Assembly: GCF_003722315.1 (NCBI RefSeq)
Contig: NZ_CP033580.1
Coordinates: 1,921,001-1,985,000 of the forward strand
Direction: 5' to 3'
Length of the DNA stretch: 64,000 bases
Source of the DNA: Thermoanaerobacter ethanolicus JW 200
Lineage (GTDB): Bacteria > Bacillota > Thermoanaerobacteria > Thermoanaerobacterales > Thermoanaerobacteraceae
Part shown: positions 20,007-28,832 of the stretch, one piece after another
How positions within the stretch are numbered: the first letter of the stretch is position 1
Layout: each line of letters begins with the position of its first letter
Notes under the pieces: model-generated
Told to the model about the DNA's origin: nothing
The model's input: the letters and a program-made list of their open reading frames with translations, nothing else
The model's database searches: none
Program-made: the position numbers and the translations under genes

Positions 20007-20735
20007 CTAAATGTCAAATCCTTTTTCTCTTAAAAACTTTTTATCTTCTTCAGTCAAAACAGCCTTTTTAAGCAAATCAGGCCGTTTTAAAAGAGTTATC
20101 TCTAAAGACTTTTGCCTTCGCCATTTAGCTATTTCGGCATGATTACCACTTAGTAAAATTTCTGGCACCTTCATACCTCTAAAAACTTCTGGCCTTGTAT
20201 ACTGTGGATATTCCAATAAATTATTAGCAAAGGATTCTTCTATAGCGCTTTGAGGGTGTGAAAGTACTCCTTCAATAAGTCTTGTTACAGCGTCAATGAT
20301 AGCCATGGCGGCTATCTCTCCGCCTGTCAATATAAAATCTCCTAAAGAAATTTCTTCATCAATAACAGAATAGACTCTTTCATCTATTCCTTCATAGTGT
20401 CCACACAAAAGGGCTATTCTTTCTAATTTAGACATCTTAACCGCCATTTCCTGATTAAAAATTTTACCTTTAGGACCAAGGTAATATACAGGGATATTTC
20501 CTTGACTTTTTACAAATTCAATTGCATCAAAGAGAGGCTGAGGCATCATCACCATTCCTGGCCCGCCTCCATAAGGATAATCATCTACTCTTTTGTGTTT
20601 ATCCTTTGAAAAATCTCTTATATTTATCAAATTAACTTTTATTTTTCCTTTTTCAATAGCCCTTTTCAATATACTATAGGATAAAACACTATCAAACATT
20701 TCAGGAAATAGGGTTAAAACGTCAAAAATCATCAT
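20007..20735 (-). CDS. trmD: tRNA (guanine-N1)-methyltransferase TrmD
   Basis: TrmD makes m1G37 in tRNAs with S-adenosylmethionine, preventing frameshifts. The 242-residue SPOUT enzyme has [13 protein letters not shown] at the start, [25 protein letters not shown] and [15 protein letters not shown], which form the knotted cofactor site. The start codon overlaps the rimM stop as ATGA; a second ATG directly follows and both lie behind GGAGGGG. Translational coupling with rimM is likely. Confidence 0.98.
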
Positions 20736-21235
20736 AGCCCCTCCAGAAGGTGGACCACCATTACTTTATTGTCAACATCAACTTTTTTGACCACTTCTTT
20801 TATAGCAGGAATTAGTATTTCCCTCTCCTCAGTTTTTATTACATACACATCATTTGCACCTGTCTTAAGTACCTCTACCAATGTACCCAGAAAACTTCCT
20901 TCTTCTGTATACACCTTCATCCCGACTAAATCTTTGATGAAATATTCATTTTCTTCTAACTCCAAAGCATTTTGAGAGTCAACTTTTAAAAAGGCCCCTT
21001 TTAATTTTTCTGCATCGCCTCTAGTATCAATTCCTTTTAATTTTACACAAACTCCTTTAGATATAATCTTGACATATTCAATGTCATATTTGTGGGGCCT
21101 TTGTTGGTCATCAAAAATCCATACATACTCAAGGTCATAAAACCTTTCGGGAACATTGGTAAGAGGATATACTTTAACTTCGCCCTTAATGCCATGGGCA
21201 GAAGTAACTTTTCCTACATTATAATAATCAGCCAT
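20732..21235 (-). CDS. rimM: Ribosome maturation factor RimM
   Basis: RimM binds S19 and helps mature the 30S head. The 167-residue protein has the N-terminal RimM barrel ([20 protein letters not shown]) and the C-terminal PRC-like barrel ([20 protein letters not shown]...NDVYVIKT). The length is normal. The ATG follows AGGTGGTGGT and the stop overlaps trmD by four bases. Confidence 0.97.
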   Translation of the reverse strand: MADYYNVGKVTSAHGIKGEVKVYPLTNVPERFYDLEYVWIFDDQQRPHKYDIEYVKIISKGVCVKLKGIDTRGDAEKLKGAFLKVDSQNALELEENEYFIKDLVGMKVYTEEGSFLGTLVEVLKTGANDVYVIKTEEREILIPAIKEVVKKVDVDNKVMVVHLLEGL

Positions 21236-21243
21236 ACCACCAC

Positions 21244-21471
21244 CTAGATTATCTCAACAATCACACGTTTCTTTTCTTTTAAGGCAGCAGCTTTAACCAA
21301 TGTGCGAATTGCTTGAGCAATCCTTCCCTGTTTCCCAATTACCTTTCCCATATCTTCGGGAGCAACTTTAAGCTCTATGATAACAGATTGCTGTCCTTCT
21401 ATTTCATTGACTTCTACAGCATCAGGATTGTCAACTAACGCTTTGGCTATAGTTTTAACCAATTCTCCCAT
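21244..21471 (-). CDS. khpA: KH-domain RNA-binding protein KhpA
   Basis: This 75-residue single KH-domain protein has the GxxG loop in MGKVIGKQGRIAQAIRTLV and is the counterpart of B. subtilis YlqC/KhpA. KhpA forms a complex with KhpB that binds many RNAs and affects cell division and shape in Gram-positives. It sits between rpsP and rimM as in most Firmicutes; B. subtilis has the extra gene ylqD here, which is absent. Confidence 0.95.
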   Translation of the reverse strand: MGELVKTIAKALVDNPDAVEVNEIEGQQSVIIELKVAPEDMGKVIGKQGRIAQAIRTLVKAAALKEKKRVIVEII

Positions 21472-21496
21472 TATTACACCTCCTCACAAGAGAGGA

Positions 21497-21757
21497 TTAT
21501 TGAGATGCACTATTGCCAATTATACCTTCTTTTTTAAACAGTGACTTTACAGTATCTGAAGGTTGGGCACCAACACTAAGCCACTTTTTAGCCTTTTCAA
21601 CATCTATTTTTATTTCAGCAGGCTGGGCTATAGGATTGTAATATCCTATCTCATCAATAAACCTTCCATCTCTTGGTGACCTTGAATCTGCTACTACTAT
21701 CCTGTAAAAAGGTCTTTTCTTAGCCCCAAACCTTTTTAATCTTATTCTGACTGCCAC
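21497..21757 (-). CDS. rpsP: 30S ribosomal protein S16
   Basis: S16 is an early-binding protein of the 30S body. The 86-residue sequence starts [26 protein letters not shown]-like and includes the conserved [12 protein letters not shown] stretch (given here in short parts). The start codon is GTG (21755-21757), 5-6 bases after GGAGGTGA. It lies 37 bases downstream of ffh and starts the rpsP-khpA-rimM-trmD-rplS cluster. Confidence 0.98.
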   Translation of the reverse strand: MAVRIRLKRFGAKKRPFYRIVVADSRSPRDGRFIDEIGYYNPIAQPAEIKIDVEKAKKWLSVGAQPSDTVKSLFKKEGIIGNSASQ

Positions 21758-21794
21758 TTTCTCACCTCCTTCAAAAGTTGCCCACCTTCCGATA

Positions 21795-23135
21795 TCATCT
21801 AAAGAAAGGCAGCCTCATTTTACCTTTCTTTAGGTCTTTGTCAATATCAGCAAATTTCTTCATCATCTTTTTAGTTTCTTCAAACTGTTTTAAGAGGCTA
21901 TTTACCTGTTGGATGGTGGTACCGCTGCCTTTGGCTATTCTTTTCTTTCTACTGCCATTTATAATAGAAGGGTTTTGCCTTTCTTCTTTAGTCATAGATT
22001 GAATAATGGCTTCTATCCTCTTTAAGTCTTTTTCAGAAATGTCTACATTTTTAAGCATGTTTTTGTTCATTCCAGGGATCATACTGAGAAGTTGGTCTAA
22101 AGGCCCCATATTTTTAAGACTCTGCAATTGTTCCAAGAAATCTTCCAATGTAAACTGTTTTGTTAAAAGCTTTTGACCTAACTCTTGTGCCTTTTTCTCA
22201 TCAATTGCTGCTTGGGCCTTTTCAATTAAAGTCAAAACATCTCCCATTCCCAAAATACGAGAGGCCATTCTATCAGGATAAAAAGGCTCTAAATCTGTCA
22301 ACTTTTCGCCTGTACCCACATATTTTATGGGTTTTTGTGTAACAGCCTTAATAGAAAGAGCTGCTCCACCCCTCGTATCTCCATCCAATTTTGTCAATAT
22401 AACTCCTGTTATATCTAGCCTTTCATTAAAGGAAGACGCTACATTCACTGCGTCTTGACCTGTCATCGCATCTACTACTAACAAAATTTCATCTGGTTGT
22501 ACTGCTTTTTTTATATTTACAAGTTCCTCCATTAATTCTTCATCTATGTGAAGCCTACCCGCAGTATCTATGATAATTACGTCAGAGTTATGAGACCTTG
22601 CATAATCAATAGAAGCTTTTGCAATATCAACAGGATTTACTTTGTCCCCCATTGTAAAAACTGGTACATTTACATTAGCTCCCACAACCTGTAACTGCTT
22701 TATGGCAGCCGGTCTGACGACGTCACAGGCTACTAGTAGGGGATTTTTTCCCTGCTTCTTTAACAAGTTTGCCAATTTCCCACAAGCAGTGGTCTTTCCA
22801 GAACCTTGAAGTCCAACCATCATTATAACTGCAGGAACTTTATTCCCTATATTTAACCGGCTTTGAGTAGACCCCATAAGGGCTATAAGCTCATCATTGA
22901 CTATCTTTATCACCTGTTGCCCCGGGGTCAGGCTTTCCATCACTTCTTGCCCTAAAGCTTTTTCTGTAACAGAGTTTATAAAGTCTTTTACTACCTTAAA
23001 GTTGACATCCGCTTCTAAGAGGGCAACTTTTACTTCCCTCATAGCTTCTTTTATATCTTTTTCTGTGAGTTTTCCTTTTCCTCTTAACTTTTTAAAGATT
23101 TCCTGCAGCCTTTCAGATAGGCTTTCAAAAGCCAT
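21795..23135 (-). CDS. ffh: Signal recognition particle protein Ffh (SRP54)
   Basis: Ffh binds signal sequences and the SRP RNA to target membrane proteins to FtsY and SecYEG. The 446-residue protein has an N domain, the G domain with G1 at about 108-116 (GLQGSGKTT), [13 protein letters not shown] and [14 protein letters not shown], then a methionine-rich M domain ([33 protein letters not shown]). It follows ylxM by 13 bases, as in Bacillus. Its receptor ftsY is just upstream on the same strand. Confidence 0.98.
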   Translation of the reverse strand: MAFESLSERLQEIFKKLRGKGKLTEKDIKEAMREVKVALLEADVNFKVVKDFINSVTEKALGQEVMESLTPGQQVIKIVNDELIALMGSTQSRLNIGNKVPAVIMMVGLQGSGKTTACGKLANLLKKQGKNPLLVACDVVRPAAIKQLQVVGANVNVPVFTMGDKVNPVDIAKASIDYARSHNSDVIIIDTAGRLHIDEELMEELVNIKKAVQPDEILLVVDAMTGQDAVNVASSFNERLDITGVILTKLDGDTRGGAALSIKAVTQKPIKYVGTGEKLTDLEPFYPDRMASRILGMGDVLTLIEKAQAAIDEKKAQELGQKLLTKQFTLEDFLEQLQSLKNMGPLDQLLSMIPGMNKNMLKNVDISEKDLKRIEAIIQSMTKEERQNPSIINGSRKKRIAKGSGTTIQQVNSLLKQFEETKKMMKKFADIDKDLKKGKMRLPFFR

Positions 23136-23148
23136 TAAAATTTACCTC

Positions 23149-23502
23149 CTACGGATTTAGCTCCTCTATTTCACGAGCTATCTCCTCAATAATTTTTAAA
23201 ATTTCTGGGTCTCTTTCTCTTTGCCGTATTATTTTAATGCCCTTTTCTATCTTATCCAGTTTATTCATTATTTCTTGATGTCTTTTTACCAATCCTAATT
23301 TTTCCTCAAAAAACTCTAACGAGCTTTCTGCTCTTTTTAAGGTATCATAAACCCCTTGCCGCGAGATATCCAAAAGTTCGGAAATTTCTCCAAGAGAATA
23401 ATCATTTAAATAGTACATCTCAAAAATTTCTCTTTGCTTATCTGTAAGCAAAGCACCATAAAAATCATACAAAAGAGTCATAAATAAAAAATCATCATCC
23501 AC
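23149..23502 (-). CDS. ylxM: YlxM-type helix-turn-helix SRP-associated protein
   Basis: YlxM is a small DNA/RNA-binding-like protein encoded with ffh in Firmicutes; in streptococci it contacts SRP and modulates its GTPase activity. The 117-residue sequence has a sigma-70 region 4-like helix-turn-helix (LTDKQREIFEMYYLNDYS and LGEISELLDISRQGVYDTLK). It starts with GTG at 23500-23502 behind GGGTGGGA. It is the first gene after a strong promoter and leads the ylxM-ffh-rpsP-khpA-rimM-trmD-rplS unit. Confidence 0.92.
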   Translation of the reverse strand: MDDDFLFMTLLYDFYGALLTDKQREIFEMYYLNDYSLGEISELLDISRQGVYDTLKRAESSLEFFEEKLGLVKRHQEIMNKLDKIEKGIKIIRQRERDPEILKIIEEIAREIEELNP

Positions 23503-23515
23503 AAAAATCCCACCC

Positions 23516-23529
23516 GTTAAGGTCCTAAC
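23516..23529. promoter_or_regulatory. Palindromic element in the ylxM leader
   Basis: GTTAAGG-T-CCTAAC is a near-perfect inverted repeat (one unpaired A), located about 6-19 bases downstream of the predicted transcription start for ylxM-ffh and just before its ribosome binding site. It could be an operator or a small leader hairpin. No regulator is known to me for this sequence. Confidence 0.35.
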
Positions 23530-23541
23530 CTTTACATTAAG

Positions 23542-23570
23542 ATTTTATATGAAGGGCTGCTTTTTGTCAA
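23542..23570 (-). promoter_or_regulatory. Strong sigma-A promoter of ylxM-ffh-rpsP operon
   Basis: On the minus strand a perfect TTGACA (23565-23570) is 17 bases from TAAAAT (23542-23547). It lies in the 99-base gap between ftsY and ylxM, about 40 bases upstream of the ylxM start, so the SRP/ribosomal unit has its own strong start besides any readthrough from smc-ftsY. Confidence 0.85.
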
Positions 23571-23601
23571 GCTGTGTTTTTTCATTTTTTTACGATTTAA
23601 T

Positions 23602-24558
23602 TTACTGAAAAATAGCAGAAACGAAAGATTTTGCATCAAAAGCTTGCAAATCCTCTATTCCTTCCCCAATTCCTATATATCTTATAGGTACATTTAATTC
23701 TGATTTTATAGCTACCACAATTCCACCTTTTGCCGTTCCATCTAATTTGGTAAGTACAATACCGGTTATATCAGAAACTTCTTTAAATATTTTCGCCTGT
23801 TGAAGAGCATTTTGACCAGTTGTAGCATCTAAAACTAAAAAGGTTTCTACTCTCGCTTCAGGATATTCCCTATCTATAACTTTGCGTATTTTCCTCAATT
23901 CCTCCATCAGATTCTTTTTATTATGCAGTCTACCTGCAGTATCACAAATAAGTATATCTATTTCCCTTGCTTTTGAGGCTTGAATGCCATCAAAAATAAC
24001 AGAAGCTGGATCTGAGCCTTCTTGGTGTTTGATAATTGGACAGTTAACTCTCTCTGCCCATATTTCTAACTGGTCAATAGCTGCAGCTCTAAAAGTATCA
24101 CCTGCTGCTAGCATAACTTTTTTGCCTTCTTTTTTGTACAAATAAGCTAATTTTCCAATTGTAGTAGTCTTTCCTACTCCATTTACCCCAACGTTCAATA
24201 TCACCATAGGAGAAGTCAAGGTAAAAGGTTCTACATCCTTTTGCAAAATTTCATAAACTTCTTCAGCTAAAAGTTCTTTTATTTGAGACGCATCATAAAT
24301 CTTTCTTTCTTTTGCCTTTTGACGTATTCCTTCTATAATCTTAGAAGTAGTACTAATACCTATATCAGCTAAAATTAAAATCTCTTCTAATTCTTCCAAA
24401 AGTTCTTCGTCAATTTTTCTACCTATTGTAACAATACTATCTATTTTAGAAGTCAAATTTTCTCTTGTTTTTAAAAGTCCTTCTTTAATCTTTTGAAAAA
24501 AACCTTTTTTTTCAGCAGTTTCGGATTCTTTTTTAGATTTGTCAAAAAAATTAAGCAT
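23602..24558 (-). CDS. ftsY: SRP receptor FtsY
   Basis: FtsY docks the SRP-ribosome complex at the membrane. The 318-residue protein has a short charged N-terminus (no long A domain, typical of Firmicutes), an N domain, and a G domain with G1 GVNGVGKTT at about 124-132, DTAGRLHNKKNLMEEL and TKLDGTAKGG. The ATG overlaps the last 8 bases of smc, so the two are translationally linked. Confidence 0.98.
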   Translation of the reverse strand: MLNFFDKSKKESETAEKKGFFQKIKEGLLKTRENLTSKIDSIVTIGRKIDEELLEELEEILILADIGISTTSKIIEGIRQKAKERKIYDASQIKELLAEEVYEILQKDVEPFTLTSPMVILNVGVNGVGKTTTIGKLAYLYKKEGKKVMLAAGDTFRAAAIDQLEIWAERVNCPIIKHQEGSDPASVIFDGIQASKAREIDILICDTAGRLHNKKNLMEELRKIRKVIDREYPEARVETFLVLDATTGQNALQQAKIFKEVSDITGIVLTKLDGTAKGGIVVAIKSELNVPIRYIGIGEGIEDLQAFDAKSFVSAIFQ

Positions 24559-27500
24559 GTTTTACCAAGCCTCCTATTTTGTCGTCAGTATTTAGTTTAA
24601 GGGATAACAATTTGGAAACTCCTTTTTCTTGCATTGTTACACCGTATATCGCATCTGCCACCATCATTGTCCCTTTTCTGTGGCTTACAACTATAAACTG
24701 AGTATCTCTTGACAATTCTTTCAGAAACTCAGCAAATCTCTCCACATTTGCATCATCTAATGCTGCATCTATCTCATCCAATATACAAAAAGGAGTAGGT
24801 TTTATAATTAGCATTGCAAATAAAAGGGAAATAGCAACTAATGCCTTTTCTCCTCCTGAAAGAAGAGAAAGGGTTTGCAATTTCTTTCCTGGGGGCTGTG
24901 CTTTAATTTCTATACCTGTTTCTAAAAGATTGTCTTCATCAGTAAGTATTAACTCTGCATTACCCCCTCCAAAAAGTCGCCTAAACGTCTCCTTAAATTG
25001 AATCTGTAGGATTTCAAAACCATCTTTAAATTTTGTTTTGATAATTTTATTTGCTTCTTCGATTACAGAAATTAAAGATTCCTTTGCCTTTATAATATCT
25101 TCCATCTGAGATTTTAAAAAATCATACCTTTCCTTTACCTCTTTATATTCTTCAATAGCATCTATATTCACATTACCTAATCCTTTTATAGCCTTTGCCA
25201 AATGATCTGCTCTTTGTCTTAATTTTGAAATCTCGCCTTCTTCAGCTTCTTCAAAAGCTCTGTCTAAGGTCAATTCATATTCTTCCCAAAGCCTATTTTT
25301 GATATTGTCAATCTCTATCTGGAATCTTTGCATTTCCATTTCTACCTTATGAAATTCTTCATTAATATTAGTAAATTCTTGTTGTAAAATCGAAAATTTT
25401 TCTTTACGCTTTTGTAAATCTTCTTCTTCTTGGAAAATATTATCTTCTAAAGAAGAAATATCTTTTTGAATTTTTTCTACTTCTTGTTGTAATTTATATA
25501 TTTCTCCTTGCAACTTTTCCCTATCTAAACTCAAATTGACCTTTAAGCTTTCTATTTCTTTAATATTCTTTTCCTTCTCTACTATATTGTTTTTTTCTCT
25601 ATCAAATTCTTGTCGTTTATCTTTTAAGTTATGAAGTTCATTCTGGAGCTTTTGTTCGATTTTAGCGATTTCAATCTTCAAAGCAGTGATTTCTTTGTCT
25701 AAAATTGCTAAATTTTCCTCTCCTTTATTGTTTTTTTCTTTAAAACCATTGATCAAAGCATCCAATCGTTCTTTTTCTTTTTCTAAGCTTTCTAACTCTT
25801 TTAAAAACCGGTCAATTTCTTGTTGATAATTTCTAACATTTTCCTTTAATTCATCAATTTCTAAAGTATAATTTTCTAGTTGATTTAATAAATTTCCTAT
25901 TTCTTTTTCTAATGAAATCCTCCTTTGCTCATTAGAAGTTATATTGTAGCTAATATCAGAAATTTCTTTGTTGAATAATTCTATTTGCTCCTCTTCATGA
26001 ATTTTATCATTTATTTTTTGCCCAATTTCTTCCACCAATATTTCTTGTTGATTTTTTAAACTATCAATTTCTTTTTTCAGTTTAGTTATCTCTTCTTTTC
26101 TCTTAAAGATGCTTTGAAGTTTAGGTTTTAAACTGCCACCGGTTATTGCACCCCCTGGATTTATAACTTCTCCTTCTAATGTTACAATTTTATAAGCTTG
26201 ATTATATTTTTTAGATAACCTCACTGCATTTTCAATGGTATCTACTATAATAACACGACCTAACAAAAAATTAAAAATTTCTTCTAAATTATCGTTATAC
26301 TTTATTAGCTTAGAAGCAACTCCAATTACGCCTTTCTCAGTCAAAATATTGCTTTCCTGTTGAGAAAGACCCCTCCCACGGATTAAATCAAGAGGCAAAA
26401 AAGTAGCTCTTCCTAAATCTTTTTGTTTTAACCTTTCAATAATTTCCGCTACTCCCTCAGAAGATTTTATAACTATATTCTGTATACTTGAGCCCAATGC
26501 TACCTCAATTGCTGTGCTATAAGTATTTTCAACCTCTAAAAGTTCCCCCACTACTCCTATTATATTTTCCTTAAAAGAAGGAATATTTTCAGAGAGTTTT
26601 AACAAGTTCCGCACAGTTCCACTATAGCCTTCGTAATTTTTATCCATCTCCTCTAAAATAGAAAGTCGTGACCTTTTTCTTTCAATTTCTTCTTTAATAA
26701 CTTTTAAAGTATCTTCTCTCAAAATCAGCTCACTATCAATTTTTTGTAAAGCTTGCTGTTTAGTAACCCTTTGCTGATTCTTTTTATCCAGTTCTTTTTG
26801 TAAAATTTGTAATTCTTCAACAATTTTATTTTTTTCTTTATCCAAAATTTCTATTCGATTTTGAATTTCCTCTATATGCTTTTTTAAATTTTGCTGCCTA
26901 CTTATTGCCTCTTCCTTTAGAGAATTGTTCAAAGACAATTTTCCTTTCACATCTGCTATGCTATTTAAAATTTCAATTATATCTTCCTTAGCTTTTTCAA
27001 CTTCTTCTATCTCATTCTTTTGTTTCTTTTGCAAACTTACATATTCTTCTTGAAATTGTCTTAACTTTTCTTCCAATTCTTCCTTGTTTGCATGTAAAAG
27101 GGCTACATTAGACTCTATCCTTTTAAGTTCTTCCTTTAAAACTCTTTCCCGTTTTGCAGCTTTTTCTAACTCCTCTCTGTAAAGCTCTGTGGTTTCTTCC
27201 AAATTTCTAAGCTTCTCTATTATTAATTCCCTTTTTCCTGAGACTATCTCTATCTCTCTTAACTTATTGTGATATTCCTCTTTTTTACTGCCCAATTGCT
27301 GTTTTAAGTCATGAATTTCTTTTTCTTTATATAACAAATTCTCCTCTTGATTGATTTTATGTATTTTTTTTACATCTAATTGATTTTTTAAGTTCTCATA
27401 TTTTCCTTTTAAAGCATCGTACTGATTCATAGACCTCTTTGCTAATTGAATATATAAACTTATATCTGCTTTCCTTTTTTCCTTGTGGAGTTTTAAAAAC

Positions 27501-28141
27501 TCTTCTGCCTTGCTTTTTTGCGTTTCCAAAGTAGTAAGCTGCTTCTCTAATTCTACAACTATATCGTTTAAACGAAGTAGATTATCATTAGCTGCTGTGA
27601 GTTTCCTTTCTGCTTCTTCTTTTTTATATCTGTACTTTGAAATACCTATTGCTTCCTCAAAAATTTGTCTTCTATCTTCTGGTCTTGCAGATAGGATCTC
27701 GTCTATTCTCCCTTGTCCTATTATTGAATAGCCTTCTTTTCCTACTCCTGTATCTAAAAAAAGCTCGTATATGTCCTTAAGACGGCAAGGAGTTTTATTT
27801 ATAAAAAACTCACTTTCGCCAGATCTAAAAATTTTTCTGGTAATAACTACCTCTGTATAATCAAAAGGAAGATAACCATCGGAATTATCAAGGGTGAGAT
27901 TTATTTCACAAAAACCTAAAGGTTTTCTATTCTCGCTACCTGCAAAAATTACATCCTCTAACTTAGAACCTCTTAAACTTTTGATACTTTGTTCTCCCAG
28001 AACTAATCTAATAGCGTCAGAAATATTACTTTTGCCACTTCCATTTGGACCTACAATTGCTGTTACACCTTTTTCAAAATTAAGAGTTACTTTGTCTGCA
28101 AAAGACTTAAAGCCTTGAAGTTCAAGTTTCTTAAGGTACAT
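24551..28141 (-). CDS. smc: Chromosome segregation protein SMC
   Basis: SMC is the core of the bacterial condensin that organises and segregates the chromosome with ScpA/ScpB. The 1196-residue protein has the Walker A head motif GPNGSGKSN at about 31-39, two long coiled coils flanking a hinge (about 510-680, with NPGGAITGGSLKP), and the C-terminal head with signature LLSGGEKALVAISLLFA and Walker B CILDEIDAALDD. The length is full. It sits between rnc and ftsY as in B. subtilis, with spoVS, a small gene and a radical SAM gene inserted before it. Confidence 0.98.
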   Translation of the reverse strand: MYLKKLELQGFKSFADKVTLNFEKGVTAIVGPNGSGKSNISDAIRLVLGEQSIKSLRGSKLEDVIFAGSENRKPLGFCEINLTLDNSDGYLPFDYTEVVITRKIFRSGESEFFINKTPCRLKDIYELFLDTGVGKEGYSIIGQGRIDEILSARPEDRRQIFEEAIGISKYRYKKEEAERKLTAANDNLLRLNDIVVELEKQLTTLETQKSKAEEFLKLHKEKRKADISLYIQLAKRSMNQYDALKGKYENLKNQLDVKKIHKINQEENLLYKEKEIHDLKQQLGSKKEEYHNKLREIEIVSGKRELIIEKLRNLEETTELYREELEKAAKRERVLKEELKRIESNVALLHANKEELEEKLRQFQEEYVSLQKKQKNEIEEVEKAKEDIIEILNSIADVKGKLSLNNSLKEEAISRQQNLKKHIEEIQNRIEILDKEKNKIVEELQILQKELDKKNQQRVTKQQALQKIDSELILREDTLKVIKEEIERKRSRLSILEEMDKNYEGYSGTVRNLLKLSENIPSFKENIIGVVGELLEVENTYSTAIEVALGSSIQNIVIKSSEGVAEIIERLKQKDLGRATFLPLDLIRGRGLSQQESNILTEKGVIGVASKLIKYNDNLEEIFNFLLGRVIIVDTIENAVRLSKKYNQAYKIVTLEGEVINPGGAITGGSLKPKLQSIFKRKEEITKLKKEIDSLKNQQEILVEEIGQKINDKIHEEEQIELFNKEISDISYNITSNEQRRISLEKEIGNLLNQLENYTLEIDELKENVRNYQQEIDRFLKELESLEKEKERLDALINGFKEKNNKGEENLAILDKEITALKIEIAKIEQKLQNELHNLKDKRQEFDREKNNIVEKEKNIKEIESLKVNLSLDREKLQGEIYKLQQEVEKIQKDISSLEDNIFQEEEDLQKRKEKFSILQQEFTNINEEFHKVEMEMQRFQIEIDNIKNRLWEEYELTLDRAFEEAEEGEISKLRQRADHLAKAIKGLGNVNIDAIEEYKEVKERYDFLKSQMEDIIKAKESLISVIEEANKIIKTKFKDGFEILQIQFKETFRRLFGGGNAELILTDEDNLLETGIEIKAQPPGKKLQTLSLLSGGEKALVAISLLFAMLIIKPTPFCILDEIDAALDDANVERFAEFLKELSRDTQFIVVSHRKGTMMVADAIYGVTMQEKGVSKLLSLKLNTDDKIGGLVKHA

Positions 28142-28183
28142 ACCACCACTCCTTATGCACCTTCCATTTTACCACATCTACAT

Positions 28184-28417
28184 TTAAATTTCATCTTCAT
28201 TTTTTCGTATTTCTTCTACAATCTCCTCTATTTCTTCCTTATAAGAAGAAGGTGCTAATATTTCTCCCCATCCTGTTACCATTTGAAACAATCCATCATA
28301 AGCCGTATCATGATAACTTCTTATAAAATGTGGTATCCCCTTTTCTTTTAAAATGCCTTCTAACAGTTTAGCTTCTATTTCATTTTCTAACACTAAAATT
28401 TTAACGAAGCCTTCCAT
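28184..28417 (-). CDS. Small DUF2007-like protein
   Basis: This 77-residue protein starts MEGFVKILVLENEIEAKLLE and continues with GILKEKGIPHFIRSY, the pattern of small 'putative signal-transducing' DUF2007-type domains (a beta-alpha fold with EAxLLEGILKExGI). Its function is unknown. I chose ATG 28415-28417 because AGAGGTG lies 6 bases upstream; the in-frame GTG overlaps that site. It lies between spoVS, behind the spoVS terminator, and smc. Confidence 0.65.
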   Translation of the reverse strand: MEGFVKILVLENEIEAKLLEGILKEKGIPHFIRSYHDTAYDGLFQMVTGWGEILAPSSYKEEIEEIVEEIRKNEDEI

Positions 28418-28441
28418 CAAAATCACCTCTATATAAAAATA

Positions 28442-28464
28442 AAACCTGCTAAAAAAGCAGGTTT
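28442..28464 (-). terminator. Terminator after spoVS
   Basis: A perfect 9-base-pair stem (AAACCTGCT / AGCAGGTTT) with a 5-base loop is followed on the minus strand by TTATTTTTAT. It lies immediately after the spoVS stop codon and ends the monocistronic spoVS transcript. Confidence 0.85.
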
Positions 28465-28467
28465 AGA

Positions 28468-28728
28468 TTATCTTGGTTCTACAATAAATTTTATCGCTGT
28501 CCTCATTTCGCCGTCTATCTCAATCTCTGAAAAGGCAGGAATCGCAATTAAGTCTATGCCATTTGGCGCCACAAACCCCCTTGCTATTGCAATAGCCTTA
28601 ACCGCTTGATTTACTGCACCTGCCCCAACCGCCTGAATTTCTGCTGAAGATTTTTCTCTTAAAACGGCTGCTAATGCACCTGCTACAGACTTAGGTTTAG
28701 ATTTAGCTGATACTTTTAGAACCTCCAC
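28468..28728 (-). CDS. spoVS: Stage V sporulation protein S
   Basis: SpoVS is a small, highly conserved Alba-like protein needed for normal septation and coat formation in sporulation. The protein is 86 residues, the same length as in B. subtilis, starting (M)EVLKVSAKSKPKSVAGAL and containing EIQAVGAGAVNQAVKAIAIA and RGFVAPNGIDLIAIPAF. The start is GTG at 28726-28728, ten bases after GAAGGAGG; an upstream in-frame ATG (28750-28752) would place the ribosome binding site inside the gene. It is preceded by a sigma-H-type promoter and followed by a terminator. Confidence 0.95.
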   Translation of the reverse strand: MEVLKVSAKSKPKSVAGALAAVLREKSSAEIQAVGAGAVNQAVKAIAIARGFVAPNGIDLIAIPAFSEIEIDGEMRTAIKFIVEPR

Positions 28729-28788
28729 TGTAAAATAACCTCCTTCATACATTATTGTGAAAATGAATACATTTGATATATATTATAT

Positions 28789-28815
28789 ATTCGATAAAAA
28801 ACCAATATTTCCTTC
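28789..28815 (-). promoter_or_regulatory. Sigma-H-type promoter of spoVS
   Basis: The minus strand reads GAAGGAAAT, 11 bases, ATCGAAT. This fits the sigma-H consensus RnAGGAwWW-N11/12-RnnGAAT at every fixed position. B. subtilis spoVS is also driven by sigma-H, so early-sporulation control appears conserved. The leader is about 55 bases. Confidence 0.75.
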
Positions 28816-28832
28816 TTTTTTATAAAATTTTT

